From Lingula anatina (taxonomy: Eukaryota > Brachiopoda > Lingulata > Lingulida > Lingulidae), in the NCBI RefSeq assembly GCF_001039355.2, contig NW_019775716.1:104329-168328 (forward strand): a stretch of 64,000 nt of DNA. Direction: 5' to 3'. The translations under genes and the position numbers were made by a program. Shown here one piece after another: positions 1 through 13,200 of the stretch; position 1 is the stretch's first letter, and every line of letters begins with the position of its first letter. Under the pieces are notes generated by a model, which saw only the letters and a program-made list of their open reading frames with translations, was not told where the DNA came from and searched no databases.

Positions 1-1099
1 GGGGGGGGTGGGGCAAGGATGGGGCATGACGCGCTCTGCCAATAACCCCGGTCCGTTATTGTAGCGGTCAACTAAATAAGCCACCACCTGGATGGGTAAT
101 ATTTTGGTGCGATAGTACTGGGCACTTGTGTATGCTTCCTATATCCTGTAGATACACAGTCGAACGTCTGTTTTCTTATGATGATTTGTTTAGTCTCTTT
201 TAATATTTAACCTTGAATGGCGTTTTTATTTATAACAAAAGTTTGATTTCCCCCCCTGTGTGTGTGACGAAGCTATTGGCTTGTCTTCGTCATGTTACGC
301 GAGGTAGCAAATACATGAGTTAATTTGCATTGATCTATTGTCCCATGTATTTCTCCAGACAAACCTTGATTTTGTCGGTCTTCTTATATATCACCCTTTC
401 AGAGAACAATGGACACTCATCCTGTTTCCTATCACCATGCCTCTGTCGAGTGTGTCTGGAGAGAGAAGTTCCCATTGGCACCTGAAACTTAGGGTGTTTT
501 GTCCATTTATTTGCAAGCGGGGATTTCTTTTTTTAAATCTATTTTGTTGATACATGTATATAGTAATGTAGCACTGCTGGGGCTGCACAACTTCAAGAAA
601 TGATCTGGAAGCTTTTTTTTGTGGAAATGATTAATGTGAAATTTAAGGCTAAAATGGAGTTAAGGAAAAAGCGACCAGTTTACAGTTATTTTTTTACACC
701 AATTATTTGCCCCTATTCTCTCTCTCTCCCTCACTCTCTCATTTTGCCCTGCAGTATGTGAAGCGCAGCACAACACACTAGTTTTACTACACACTGTCAT
801 ATCATTATTAGCCAGATGATCCGCGGATTAAATATGGCCGAAAAAGGAAATATCGACATCAGGTACCCCGCACTATTATAAGATTTTTTTTATTTTTTTA
901 AATGTCTGAATTGGCAAAGGTAAGTAGAACATGGGACAAAAGTATATGTAAAACCTGTTCCGAAATGGAATTCACCTCCCCCCGTTACTCCAATAGACCG
1001 AAAAGGTGGTGTGAGAGTAAGCAAGTCAACATGCCCCCCATTTCCATCTGAAATTACATACAATGCCCAAATCATCTCTGCCCATTTGACGTCATAATA
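1..1099. other. Intergenic or upstream flank, no gene recognised
   Basis: A G-rich run opens the window, and a CT-rich stretch lies near 715-740. Short open frames here have no recognisable domain, no splice context and unremarkable composition. I see nothing that can be called a gene. Confidence 0.5.
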
Positions 1100-1287
1100 A
1101 CATCCTTTTTCATCCAATCACCTGCTTCCACCGTTTCAAGGTTCACTCGAGCAGAACGACCTGCTCCATTCATTCACTCATTCATCCACCCGTGTGGACT
1201 GTCGAACGAGCGCTAGGTCGCCATCTCTCCATCGGTTGTTACAATCTTTCGCTGTTCCACGCAGGTCTGGCAGCTACTTGTGTAGAC
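1100..1287 (+). promoter_or_regulatory. Presumed 5' UTR and promoter-proximal region of the LRP1-like gene
   Basis: The stretch before the start codon at 1288 is richer in GC and CpG than the surrounding DNA. It directly precedes exon 1, which encodes a signal peptide and ends in a good GTAGG donor. I see no convincing TATA box, so the transcription start is not placed. The call rests on position and composition only. Confidence 0.35.
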
Positions 1288-1345
1288 ATGCTGGTGTTGG
1301 GTTGGTTAGCATTGTTTCTTTATGGGATTGAGTGCACAAAACAAG
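1288..1345 (+). CDS. LRP1: LRP1-like exon 1: start codon and signal peptide
   Basis: The ATG at 1288 opens a 19-codon stretch with a hydrophobic core ([12 protein letters not shown]) ending near C16, a typical secretory signal. The exon ends in phase 1 before GTAGG and joins exon 2 in frame to make a Glu codon. The start was chosen because it is the only ATG giving a signal peptide in frame with the first LDLa. Confidence 0.82.
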
Positions 1346-2388
1346 GTAGGTTAGTTCCGTAGGTAGGGTGATTCTGGGAGTTAGGGAAAAAACTACACCC
1401 TGTAGGCCCTAAGCCTGAAAAGGTTCGCTCTAAATTGAAATTTGATCTAAGTTCTCTGGACACGCGTGGGTTTCCTGGTGAAAAGGGTCCACCTTTTCAG
1501 ACAGATAAACTCCTTTAAAATTGCTGACCACAGACTCGAAGGATTTATTTCCGGAAAGTAGGTAGATTTCTCGTGGCCGGTTGGTTGTTGCACACGTGCC
1601 AAAGCTCAAAAGACGTCTTTCGCGGACTTTACTCTTCATTAGATGAAGGAATGAAAAGCCTCGAGGCTGGTTGTGGAGGAGAGAAGACGTAGAGGTTTTA
1701 AAAAACAATTGATATAGTTAATCGGCTACAGTAAAAGCAGCATTTTATTCAACCCCTTTTTGAAAGAGCATCGCAAAGAATATCTAAATGGTAGCAGTGG
1801 TGCATATGTTGTTTTTTAAATGTGTAGTTTTGTTTAAAAATGAACCGGTAGGCAATTTTTGTTTCTACTCTGCTCGAGACTCGAGCTCTCCAGTATTTAC
1901 TTTTGTTATCACTGCTTTATAAGATCTGAAATATAAAATGAAAATAATAATGACGCGTTGACACATCTTAGGGGTGGAAGTCTTTTTGTCCGCCTCTATC
2001 AGTTTCACAGTACTGAAATGCCATGTAAATATTTCTTTGTGATTGAGGTAATTAAGGTAAACTCTCCCATACTCATGCAATTGTCTTGCTATCTACTTTA
2101 AAACGTGTAAAAAATGCCTAGTCTTTGCTTCTCATCTGGTCTGGCACAAACTCTGAAACAATGTTCTGAATGTTCAGCAAAGATACGATGTGGATGTCAC
2201 TTAATTAGCACTGACTACCAGTGGGAGTAAATGCTGTTAACCAGGACCCACTATCTCCAGGGCCACTATAGCTGCATTCCAGCTCTTTGTCTTAGTCTTC
2301 CTCCCATTGACAAATTTCATATTTATTTACCATGCATATATCCTAGCACAGCATTGCCTGACCACATGCAAGCATACATGATTTCTGT

Positions 2389-2438
<50 letters not shown>

Positions 2439-3148
2439 AAAGTGTTCAAGGTTTGTTATTTAGTAGTGTATTACATGCCTTAGTCATATGTGCAATTTTG
2501 TTTTTTTAACTTACACTCAGTATCACATCTGTGTGTTGTTTATATTGTTATTGCATTCACCTTGAACTGTTAAGTCTCCTTGACATGGTAATAGACATTG
2601 ATTCTGACACTGTCTGTGCCAAAAACTTGTCTTACTGGCCATTCAAGCCACCATGCAGGGTCTAAGGGTCTGTGAGGCTTAAGGCAGAAACAATGACTTC
2701 AATGTAACCGCATTTGGCCTAGGGTCAGTGCTGATAGTAAACTCCTCAGATTGCCTTTGCAACAATTCTGACATATAAAGTGATAATTACTTAAAATTTG
2801 ATTTACTAAATTTCTTGTGAAATAATCTGGTTTTACCCACTGAAGGCATGAAATTATGTCTACCTGAATGCCACAAGTCTTCTAGCCTGTATGTCTTTCA
2901 TCAGTACTATTTCAAATTTTAATTAAATGTTAAAACAATATTTATTTACTTCTTTTTGATTTTTCAGAGCCCCAAGCTCACTTGGGTATACGATGTGGAC
3001 TGCATGAGCATGGTTGCCATGACAACTTGCGGTGTATTCCCAAAGGTTGGCTATGTGACGGAGAGGCAGATTGCTTTGATGGTTCAGATGAGGTTGCTAA
3101 AATCTGTGATCATGGTGAGAGACATTTTCATCTTATTTATGTTTTTGG

Positions 3149-3232
<84 letters not shown>

Positions 3233-6200
3233 ATACTAGTATATATATATGTGTCCATCATGTTCAAAGCAGTAGGTTGATATTGTGAAATAGTGTCCTT
3301 GGACACAAGCTGTCTAGACCAAGTCTCTTAATAATGTGGAATTGATTTCTTATTTCAGTCTTATAATACAGTGTTTTTTCAAAATTAAAATGGAAAATCA
3401 GATTTTTGTGGCTGTCCCTAGACATGGCTTAAGGCTATAGCTACTGACTGATCCATTTCCTCCTACTTTTTTTCTGACAACTGGTTTGATCATATTTTGA
3501 TGTTAAGATTTTAACACATGTACACTAGTTAAAAACATAAAGTGGGTGAAAATGATTGGTAATTGAGCATATTAATATGGTTCTATATTTCTTTGTAGAA
3601 TCTCCTTATGAATGTATTCGAAATGCATTCTTAATGCTCTCCTACTTAAATTTAGCTGAAGAATGCAGACATTGTGTCTGATTAATTCATGAACTTTTTC
3701 ATTAACCTTTTCAGCAATCCTGAACTGCAGTTCTCATGAGTTTCTTTGCCAGTCCAGAGAGAAGTGCATCCCAGCTTCCTGGCACTGCGACAACACGCCA
3801 GATTGTGCAGACCACTCGGATGAGGAGCATTGTGGTGAGTGTGTTAGATGTGACAGTAGAACAGATAGTACTGACCAAGGAGGTGGTCAGCATTGTGGTG
3901 AGTGTGTTAGATGTGACAGTAGAACAGATATTACTGACCAAGGAGGTGGTCAGCATTGGAAGTCGTATTCTAAGATGCATTGTGGAGAGTGTGCTAGGTG
4001 TGATAGGTTGAGTGCGTTAGATGTGAAAGTAGAGCAGAATGTTCAGACCACAAATGAATAGCATACTGGTGAATCTGTTATGTGTGACAATGAAACAGGA
4101 AGTGCAGACCATTCCAACAGACAGCATTGAGGTGAGTGTGTTAAGTGTGACAGTACATCGAAATGCACTGATCACATTGTGGTGAGACTCGTTTAAAAGG
4201 TAGCAAGACCAACCAGATCATTATGATGAACTGGCTATAGTAAATTAGTGATTGGGAGTGTATAGGTCTTTTTCAAGTTTATATTTCAATATTCAGTAAT
4301 GTTCAATTTATTTTTTTACAGTTTTTGGGTTTCTCAGACATGTAAATACAATTTTAATTTAACCATAATAACATGCACTGGTGTAAAACTAGACTTATTT
4401 CACAATTATAGATTACATGTTTCAAGTTTTTAAATTTTTTTCCCAGGTTTGTCCCCTGCAGAGTGCAATGCTAGCCATGGCAAATATTTGTGTGGGAATT
4501 CTCAGTGTATTGATCTGCAGTTAGTGTGTGACAGGGTGGCCCAGTGTGGGGATTCCTCTGACGAGGGTCAGCGATGTGGTAAGTGGTTTCCCAGTGAATA
4601 TATAGGGACTTTTTCTCATGTGGTGATCTTAGATTCACTTTATGTTCATAATTATCATATTATGTGGTTGTTGCAATGAGTGTATTATCCTGAAATCAGG
4701 TTGATTGTGTATTTAACATTATTTTCGTTAACCAAAGGAAATAATCCATTATATATTTTAAATTATCAGTTTGTATGTAATTTGGCTTTATTTTCCTTTC
4801 ATCAAAAAGGACTAAAGCAAACATTTACTTTGATCATCTATTAAACTGTATAGATTTGACTTAAGAAAAAAATAATTAGCTTTTTTCCATGCAGGTTGAA
4901 TTTAAATGGAAAAGACATGCAAAAGAAATCTTTTTACTGTTTTTTTGTATCATTATTCTATAAACTATATGTGTAGTGGTATAGGTCAGTTGTGAGAGTT
5001 TTCCTATTGGATTTGTGTGTACATAACCCAAATGGTATACAATTTTGCAATAGAAATGTGTGTATCACTTTTTAATGACATACATGACGGTCAAGGATGT
5101 CAGAAGATGTAGTCACAACAGCATGAGCCTATACTACCAACTGGAATTGTATGTACCAGCCTGTCCCAAATATTGTACAGTGCATTTAGAAATGTGTGTA
5201 TCACTTACTAATCATAAATAACATACATTCAGGTCAAGGATGCATAAACAAACAATGTAGTCACAATTGCCAGAGTCTACCAACTGGATTTGTGTGTACG
5301 TGTCCCAAGGGTTATGTCATACAGGAGGATGGCAGAACATGTGGAGATATTGATGAATGTAGGACACTCCCAGTATCTCCATGTAGTCAGCTCTGCTATA
5401 ATACACCTGGAACTTACCACTGTGCTTGTGTAAAAGGGTAGGTACCTCATGCTGTTAGACACTGTCGAAGTGATATGTTGGATTAATTGATATATATTTG
5501 TTCTTCTTTATAGTATGATGATGACTCAGTCTTTTCAATGGAGGAAAATGTCAATATTCCCTATACATAATTTTAGAGGTACTAGTTTTCCCTATCATTT
5601 TTGGTTCTTTTTCTGTATAGAATAGAACTGTTAGCCTGTTTATGCGTGTTGTTGCTTCTGCTCATTAGGAATGTTTTAATTTTAAGAATTTATGACATAA
5701 AAAAATTACAACTAATTCAGTATAACTCACCATCTTTTCAAATTCCCCATTAAAAACGTGGAATCCTTATGCAACTGTAGTTTGAACAGGAAACAGTGAA
5801 ATCTATGACTTAATAAATCACTTATATTTTACATCTATTATTTTTTATCTGTAATATGTCAACATTTTCAGGTTAACTGTTGTGTTTTGAAGACCCTGCA
5901 TGATTACAATGTTTTGTAATTACTAGAAGGGAACTGAAACAGAACACTGAAACAATTTATGATTTTAAAAATTTCACTGTTATCACCAAATTATTTTGAT
6001 GGAAGTTTTTTTTTTTTTTGCTTTGTCATTTATCTACTCCAGAGAACCGTTTTAAAAGAAATATTAATCAATGCTTTTGCTTTCATTTTATCAATTAATT
6101 AAAGAAGATGAAGATAAATGAGATTCAAGTCGTAAATTTCACAAATGAAAATTTTTTGTTCCAGATACCAATCGTATGGACAGGAGTGCAGGGCTGTGGA

Positions 6201-7182
6201 TCCTGATGCCTCGTTATTGTATGTGTCTCAGGGAAGTCTTCACACTGTGACATTGGACGCTAACAGCAGCCATGGTGTTGTAGCAAGGCAGTCCAGGCTG
6301 CATCATATCAGAAATATAGGTGAGCATGTAAAGTGATTTTGAAGAGGGGGAACCATGATCACTTATTAGATGTTGAATTTGCATGAGCATAAAATGCATA
6401 AAATTCTGGGCATAAAATTCTGTCATGTAACATTTTCAATTTCTGTATACTTTTACCTTTTTAGGAATGTTATAATTGCAAGGCATACTTAAAATAAGTG
6501 AGAGATACGGAAGAAGTGTCTTTGAACAATTTCATTTTAAAGTGTAGTATTCAGTCACAAAAAGAATGGCAAATAATTATTATGGGAACTTGACTTTTGA
6601 ATAATATGTCCCAAAATTTTGGAGGTAACTGCCATATTTGACTTTGAATAATATGTCCCAACATTTTGGAGGTAACTGCCATATTTGACTATAAGAGAGG
6701 CAAAAAAAATGTAAATGTCTTAAAACTTAATTGAAAAAACATTATAAAATTAAAGTAACTTTTATTATGGTATAATAATTTCAGTTTTTCATGAACTTAG
6801 TATCATAAATGATTGTTTTAAATTTGAATTTTGTGGTTGATTTTATTCAGTGATAAAAAAATTTAATTATTTATGTAAGGAGCATTGATAATTATGGAAT
6901 GCACCTAATAAGAATTATATAATGATGATAATTATTATATTGGTAGGGTATGATAGTGTGGACAGTAGGCTGTATTGGTCAGTCATTAGGCAGGGCAGGG
7001 TGATGTCCAGCAGACTGGATGGTACTGATGTCCAGCCTGTGGTGACCAATGGTAAGAAAGTTATAGCTCATGGACACATGCTTCAGAATAGTAATCTAAG
7101 TGGCTGAAGCCATTGATTTTTCCATGTGAGAATTTTAAAGCAATTTACTTGTTATCAACTGTTAAAGGTTACAATTATTATA

Positions 7183-7214
<32 letters not shown>

Positions 7215-10200
7215 GGTCCGTGCCAAATACTTTTTCAACTTCAGGCCATTTGGCCCCCATGGGGACTGATAATCTACTATACAAGCCCAAACCAAAATTC
7301 ACTAGCATAAAACCCAATTTTGAAAAAAAAAATAGCCTCCTGTTACAAATGCGAACAAAATGTAAGATTTTCAAGAGTTTGTTTTATAATCCCAGACACA
7401 GCAGTTCATGAAATCCAGATCACATTTTAAGGTCTTGCATTGTACTCTTTTAAAAATCTTTCAAGATTTCTTGCCACCTCTTGTTCAGACAGCCCATCAT
7501 CCCATCAGTAGTCATTCTGCTTCCAGATCATCTGCACACTCCTGAAATAGCATATCGTAATACATTGTCTCAATTTAATATTAAGGCAGAATTTTGAATA
7601 AGCAACACAAATTGAACACACAACACTTACGTTACCTTTGATAATTTAGGTACATTTGGTTCAAATGAGCAAAGTCCCTCACTGAAGGCAATTATATATT
7701 ATTATATGTAATATTATGAATATATATAATATATTATTATATATTGTAATAATATTTGTATAATACTTTTATATATTATAATAATATTTATATAATATTT
7801 TGTATATATAATAATTATGAATGAATTTCACTTGTAAGGGTAAAAATAAGGAATTAAAATGTTCAGTTTTCGGGGCGATTGTATATTTTTCTTTGTTTAC
7901 CATTTAGGAGAAATTAATTTCTTTCAGCTATACAAATTTCCAATATTTAAATTTGAGGTAATTGTATCATCAAAATTTTCAGGCGTTCATGAGATAGGCT
8001 GCATAGCAGTGGACTGGATAGGCAGGTTGTTATACATGGAGGACACAATCCATCATCAGTTACTGGTCTGCGCACTAGATGGCACCAGGTGTGCTGCCAT
8101 CTTCAACAGCAGCAGCAAATACACTTGGAGAGACATTGTGGTAGACGCTGTTCACAGGTATTAACTTACATGTTTGTTGAGGTCTCGCATTGCGTTTAAT
8201 CTACTTACTGAGAACTGTCAATTTCCTTTGTTTTTCATGTGTGTAGGTACTTATAGTGTTTCATGTAGTCAAATAAAGGTCATGCAGTTCTGGCAAATCC
8301 TAAATTTATGATCAAGGTAATTATATGTTGGGATTCATGAAATGATTGGGAAATGACATGCACCATCCCTCTTTATGCTGCCTGGAATCATGCAGGGTTC
8401 AAACAGCCTTGAAAAGTGCCTGCATGAATTTAGCTCTGGACCTTGGATCCAGTTTGTTGCCTTTAGAAGTATTGGAAATTGCAATTAGCTTTGAAAAGGG
8501 CTTGTATTCCATCGTTGTCCTTTAAAATTACTTTTATTTGATCACTAAGCAATTTATCAAATATTTGAAATTGTCATTTCAGCGTCAATATAGACAATAA
8601 TTGGCAGCAGGGGAGACAATAACTGACTTTATTCTTTACATGTTAAAGCACATTAAAACACTTAAATTTAAAAACCCAATAAAATGTGTTAAAATACAAA
8701 GCTTGTATGAAATATTACTGGTTCTTGCCTTTTATCTTCTGTATGTCCACTTATAAATGACAGTACGTTGCCCTCATTTGCAATTAAATAGTCCTTGAAA
8801 GTCCTTGAATTTCTTATTATGTGAACACTGTCATGGAAGGTAGTATAATTATGTTCAATTGTGGTCAGTGGAAGTCAGTGTTTACCATGGTCTATATGGA
8901 GCATTTGCTGACACAGCTTATTTGAAAGAGCTCCAAGATTTCTCTTTGTTCTCAGTTTATATGTGTGCCAGTCATGCTAGCTTAATTTGCAGTTATGTTG
9001 ATGCGCTGAATTTTTATGTACAGACACAGATGTGTCACTTACTGTTCTCAAAATTGTCACTTACTGTTCTCAAACTTACAGGAAAGAAACATGGGACTAA
9101 AATACAGTTTCATTAGGCAATGCAGTCTGTTTGGTAAATTTTTCTGGCAGTTAATCAGTTTTTTGTGAAAATTTAATTTTTCACATATTGGCAATTTCAA
9201 GGTGTGACTTAGAACCGCCTTGGGCTTGAAGACCCATGCTAGTCACATTTTCTGAAAATCCACGATACGTATTTTTTATTATTAAAAACTGATGGTCTTT
9301 ATGATGTTAAGCATTATGAAATATTGCATCAAAATAGAAGAAAACAATTTTGGGTATTGCTGCCATGATGACCATCATGGGAAAACCATATTACTTATGA
9401 TTGTCAAACTTTTAAAAAAGAAACACAGGACTAAAATCAGTGTATGAAATTCAAGGAAATTACTAGCCAGACCGCCGGGCAGGTAACTCTGAAAAGTTAC
9501 CAGCCCGGCCATGTAGTAACCTGCCCTAGTTATGATAACCCCTAGAGTTAAGACAGGTATGCTGAGGGGGTCTAGAATGCATTCTTGGGAGAGTAATTTG
9601 GAAATGAAAGGGCAATATCATGCCTTATGCATGGAAATTTAGAAATTAGTTGGAATTTCTACCATATGATACCTTCCTTGTCAGTGTTGGATTTAGAGGG
9701 GGTCAGGGTGCTCCTGACGCCCCCCTTTTAATTTCTGTAAAAAAAACTCACCTCTTGAAATAAGACTTTCACTAGGAATCATAGTTCTAAACCATACCAA
9801 ATGGCACCATTCACCATCTAAAATACCAAAAATTTTCAGGGCCCTTTAGCGGGCGGGGGATGGCGGGGGTAGTAAATTCAGTTTATGTTCACCTTGCAGG
9901 CTGTCTCATTTCTTCTTCAATAATTTATTCATAACTTTTATTCCGATTTCGTGATATCATTAGATCATAATTTTTGCTTTTCTTTATAGCAACAACTATG
10001 ACCAAATATATATATTGTTGTCAAATAAATCGATATCTGTGCTAACAATAAAGAAGAAAGAATTTAGCACGTAGGGTCCCTTTGAATATCGCTTTTAAGC
10101 TTTAAAAAGCGGTCGGGAACGGTCCTGCACGGTAATGGCCCATAGACAGTCCTGCAGGGCCCCGTATCTCGAAAGCATTGCTTATTGAGAATAGCTTTAT

Positions 10201-13200
10201 ATATCACATAGAGGCTACAATATATTATATGGGGCGAGTATGGGCGAGTTATTGGATCGAGATGCTTGCGCTAGGTCGCAATGCGTGATACTTTCGAGTT
10301 ACGGTTTTACAAAAAATGTTGCCGCTCGACTAATTGCAAATCGAAGTCACCTTTCCATGGGTCCCAGTTTGTTCTCTTTCGTTTGGTTCTGTCGTAATCT
10401 TTGTTATTTTTATTTCTTTCCTCAATTGTTTTTCTTTTGTGAACTTCTCTGTCGGACTTGATAGAATTTTTTCATTTTTGACAGCCCAAGATGAAAGCAC
10501 GTGGGAAAAGAACTACATCTGACGCACGGCGTAAACTCGTACGTTCACTCATAATTTTGGGAATCAAATTTTTTGTAAAATTCTCCTTTAATTTGACTCC
10601 GTTGCCTTTATTACTGTTGATTATAAGCACTACATGTACCTATAAGTCTATTTAATCAATATCATAACTTTTTATACTTTCACATATTTATTACTCTCAA
10701 CCTACAAATTGCTACTCGCGGTATCTCCTCTACACAAAACAATGACATAACGTTATCTGCTGTGCACTGAAGCTGGTTAAGAACAATGTGCCTCGTTTCA
10801 AATTGTCTTTCAACTTCATATCACACAGACGGAACTTCGAAAACGAGGCCACTGAGAGGGAGACTGTTGGTTACATTTCGATACGAGCGTTTGATTGCAA
10901 GCTATGGTTAGTTCTTTGCTTCTATGAAAGTGGGTGAAAACAGTGAGTTTATTTGATATCTTGCTGAAATTGCTTGTGAACATAGACAAAATAAAAGGTG
11001 AAAATAGGCTGTAAAAATAGCCAGCCCGTCGGGCGGGTAATTTGCAAATCTTACCCGCCCGGCCTGAAAGTTACCAGCCTCGGGCTGGCGGTCAGGTGGC
11101 CATTTCATACACTGCTAAAATGCAGCTCGAGTTGGAAAAGCAGTCTAATTGACTTCTTTTTCTGGAAGTTTTACATTTTCAAAGTGTGAACTTGAACTCC
11201 CATGGGCCTGAAGCCTTATGCTTGTTACACATTTTACTTACATTGGTATTACCTGTTGAGCATAGTTAAAATTTGATGTTGAATTTGCAGTTTAACATAA
11301 TGTACTTTTGCATCAGAATTGACAGTAGCCTATTTTGTTATTTCCTGCTTTTTGTCTGTACATTTGACAGCTTTGCTGCCTTGTTTTTAATGCACATCTC
11401 AAAGAAATAGAATAAAAATGCATTCACAAAAGACACTACAGCACACATGCTACATAAAACTTGGGTATAAGCCCTTTTTCCTTTCACAAATCTCTTCAAG
11501 AGTGTTATACCCTTTTCACTATTCTTAAGTTTTATACCATAATTTCTACTTTTCCAGGGGTAATACTTTTATTTCGGCTTTTTTTGGAATGTCATACCTC
11601 AATTTTAGCATTTCCAGATTGTTAAAATTTTCTGCTTTTATTCCCAGAGTCTTGTACCTTTCCATATGGAATGGTACCCATGCCAACATTGACAGTCTTT
11701 CCATGGATGGCATGGAGCTTCACCACTTGGTGTCGGTCAGTTCTGGTCACCCGTCACCACTGGCTCTAGACCTGCCCACTGGTCAGTTATACTGGGTCCA
11801 GCATCAAGATGGACTTGTTAATAAGATTGACCTTAAGACTGGAACAAATAGGGTATGGGCAAGACTTAAAGTTTTAGTTAGGCGGCTAAGCCAAAAAATT
11901 GTGCAAAAGTTGATAAAAGCATGAAACTTGCCACAATGAATGACCATTGGGTGTTTGTCAATTTTGGATCGGGGGCAATGCCAAAATTCACAAGTACCCG
12001 GATGAGCGGCTTTCTTAAAATATGCTGATTCAGCATTTTTACGTACATCCAAAATTCCCTTAAACGAGCACTTCCGGCGTTAATTATGATAATATGAATA
12101 AATGTGAGAAACATACACTTACTGTGCACATCTATAACAGTTATAATGACGTCATGATGATGTCACTGGGTGATATTGCACAATACATGCGAATATCTAC
12201 TGACTCCCATATACTAAATAGTCGAACCTTGCAATGATCTTTCCTGTAAACATTCATTACAGAAATCCATCCTTTAGGGCTAGAAAGGTTAAGTTAGCTT
12301 GGTGTCTAATTCCAAGACATTGAGCATTTTCAATATGGCCGTCAATTTTGAGGGAAAATAGAAAATCAACCAAAAGTCTACAGATATACTTTATTTGTGG
12401 CTCTTGTGAACCTATTTCCTGTCAGAAAAACACAGTAGGATAATTGACTGCGTACTAGCGCGTTTCTGGTATGGATAAACCAAAATGGCCGCCAACGCAT
12501 ACAGCAGAGGATGAAGTATAGAAGTAAAATCAGTCTATTACTGGTATAATTAGTTTAATTAAAACTTTTAACGCCTTCGATTTTTATGTTCATTTGGATT
12601 TTTCATTGGCCACTATCCTTACCTATCATTAAAAGCTTTTTTTACATTCAAAAATAAAAAAAAATGTAAATGAAAAAGAGAAAGAATAATTTTCAAAGAA
12701 AATAAAATAATAAAAAATAACAAATAAAAAATAATTAAAAATAATATAAAAATACATAAAAAATTCAATTACGGACTTATTTTGGTATTTTTTTTGGTGG
12801 CAGTCTGAACTGCTAGAGCACGTGGATTTTAATGCAAAATTACCATTCAGCAGTCAGTTGTTACCATCTCAGCCATGTGACATTAACATAAATTATATAC
12901 ATGTATATTTCACTCAGTTGCTGATGAACGCAACCAAACCACCTTGTTTCCCACTGACGATCTTCCACTAATGCGGCCCTTGAACAAATGTGGAAATTGC
13001 CTTCTTGTCTCCCTCAAATCGCTGACAATCTCCCCCCGACCTTATTCATATTGCCTTCTCGTTTTGCTCGGATTCATAACTATCTCCCACTAATGATTTT
13101 TCTGCTGACGAAGTCCCTAAAACGAATATGAAATTTACCTTCTCGTCTCGCTCGGATCGCAAACGATATTCGGCTGACAATGTTAAAATTGCCTCTTCAT

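Noticed and set aside
338-550. A 70-codon frame near the left end
   Set aside because: Composition and overlap with an antisense frame suggest chance; no homology recognised.
2956-3288. Open frames running through the TA repeat after exon 2
   Set aside because: The IYIYIY tail is microsatellite. The real exon ends at the GTGAGA donor at 3115.
3711-4011. Plus- and minus-strand frames of about 90 codons with repeated [16 protein letters not shown]-like or [12 protein letters not shown]-like segments
   Set aside because: They are translations of the intron 3 minisatellite in other frames.
11804-12129. Minus-strand frames over the start of the 3.6 kb element
   Set aside because: They cover an LRP1 exon end and a terminal inverted repeat and have no coherent product.
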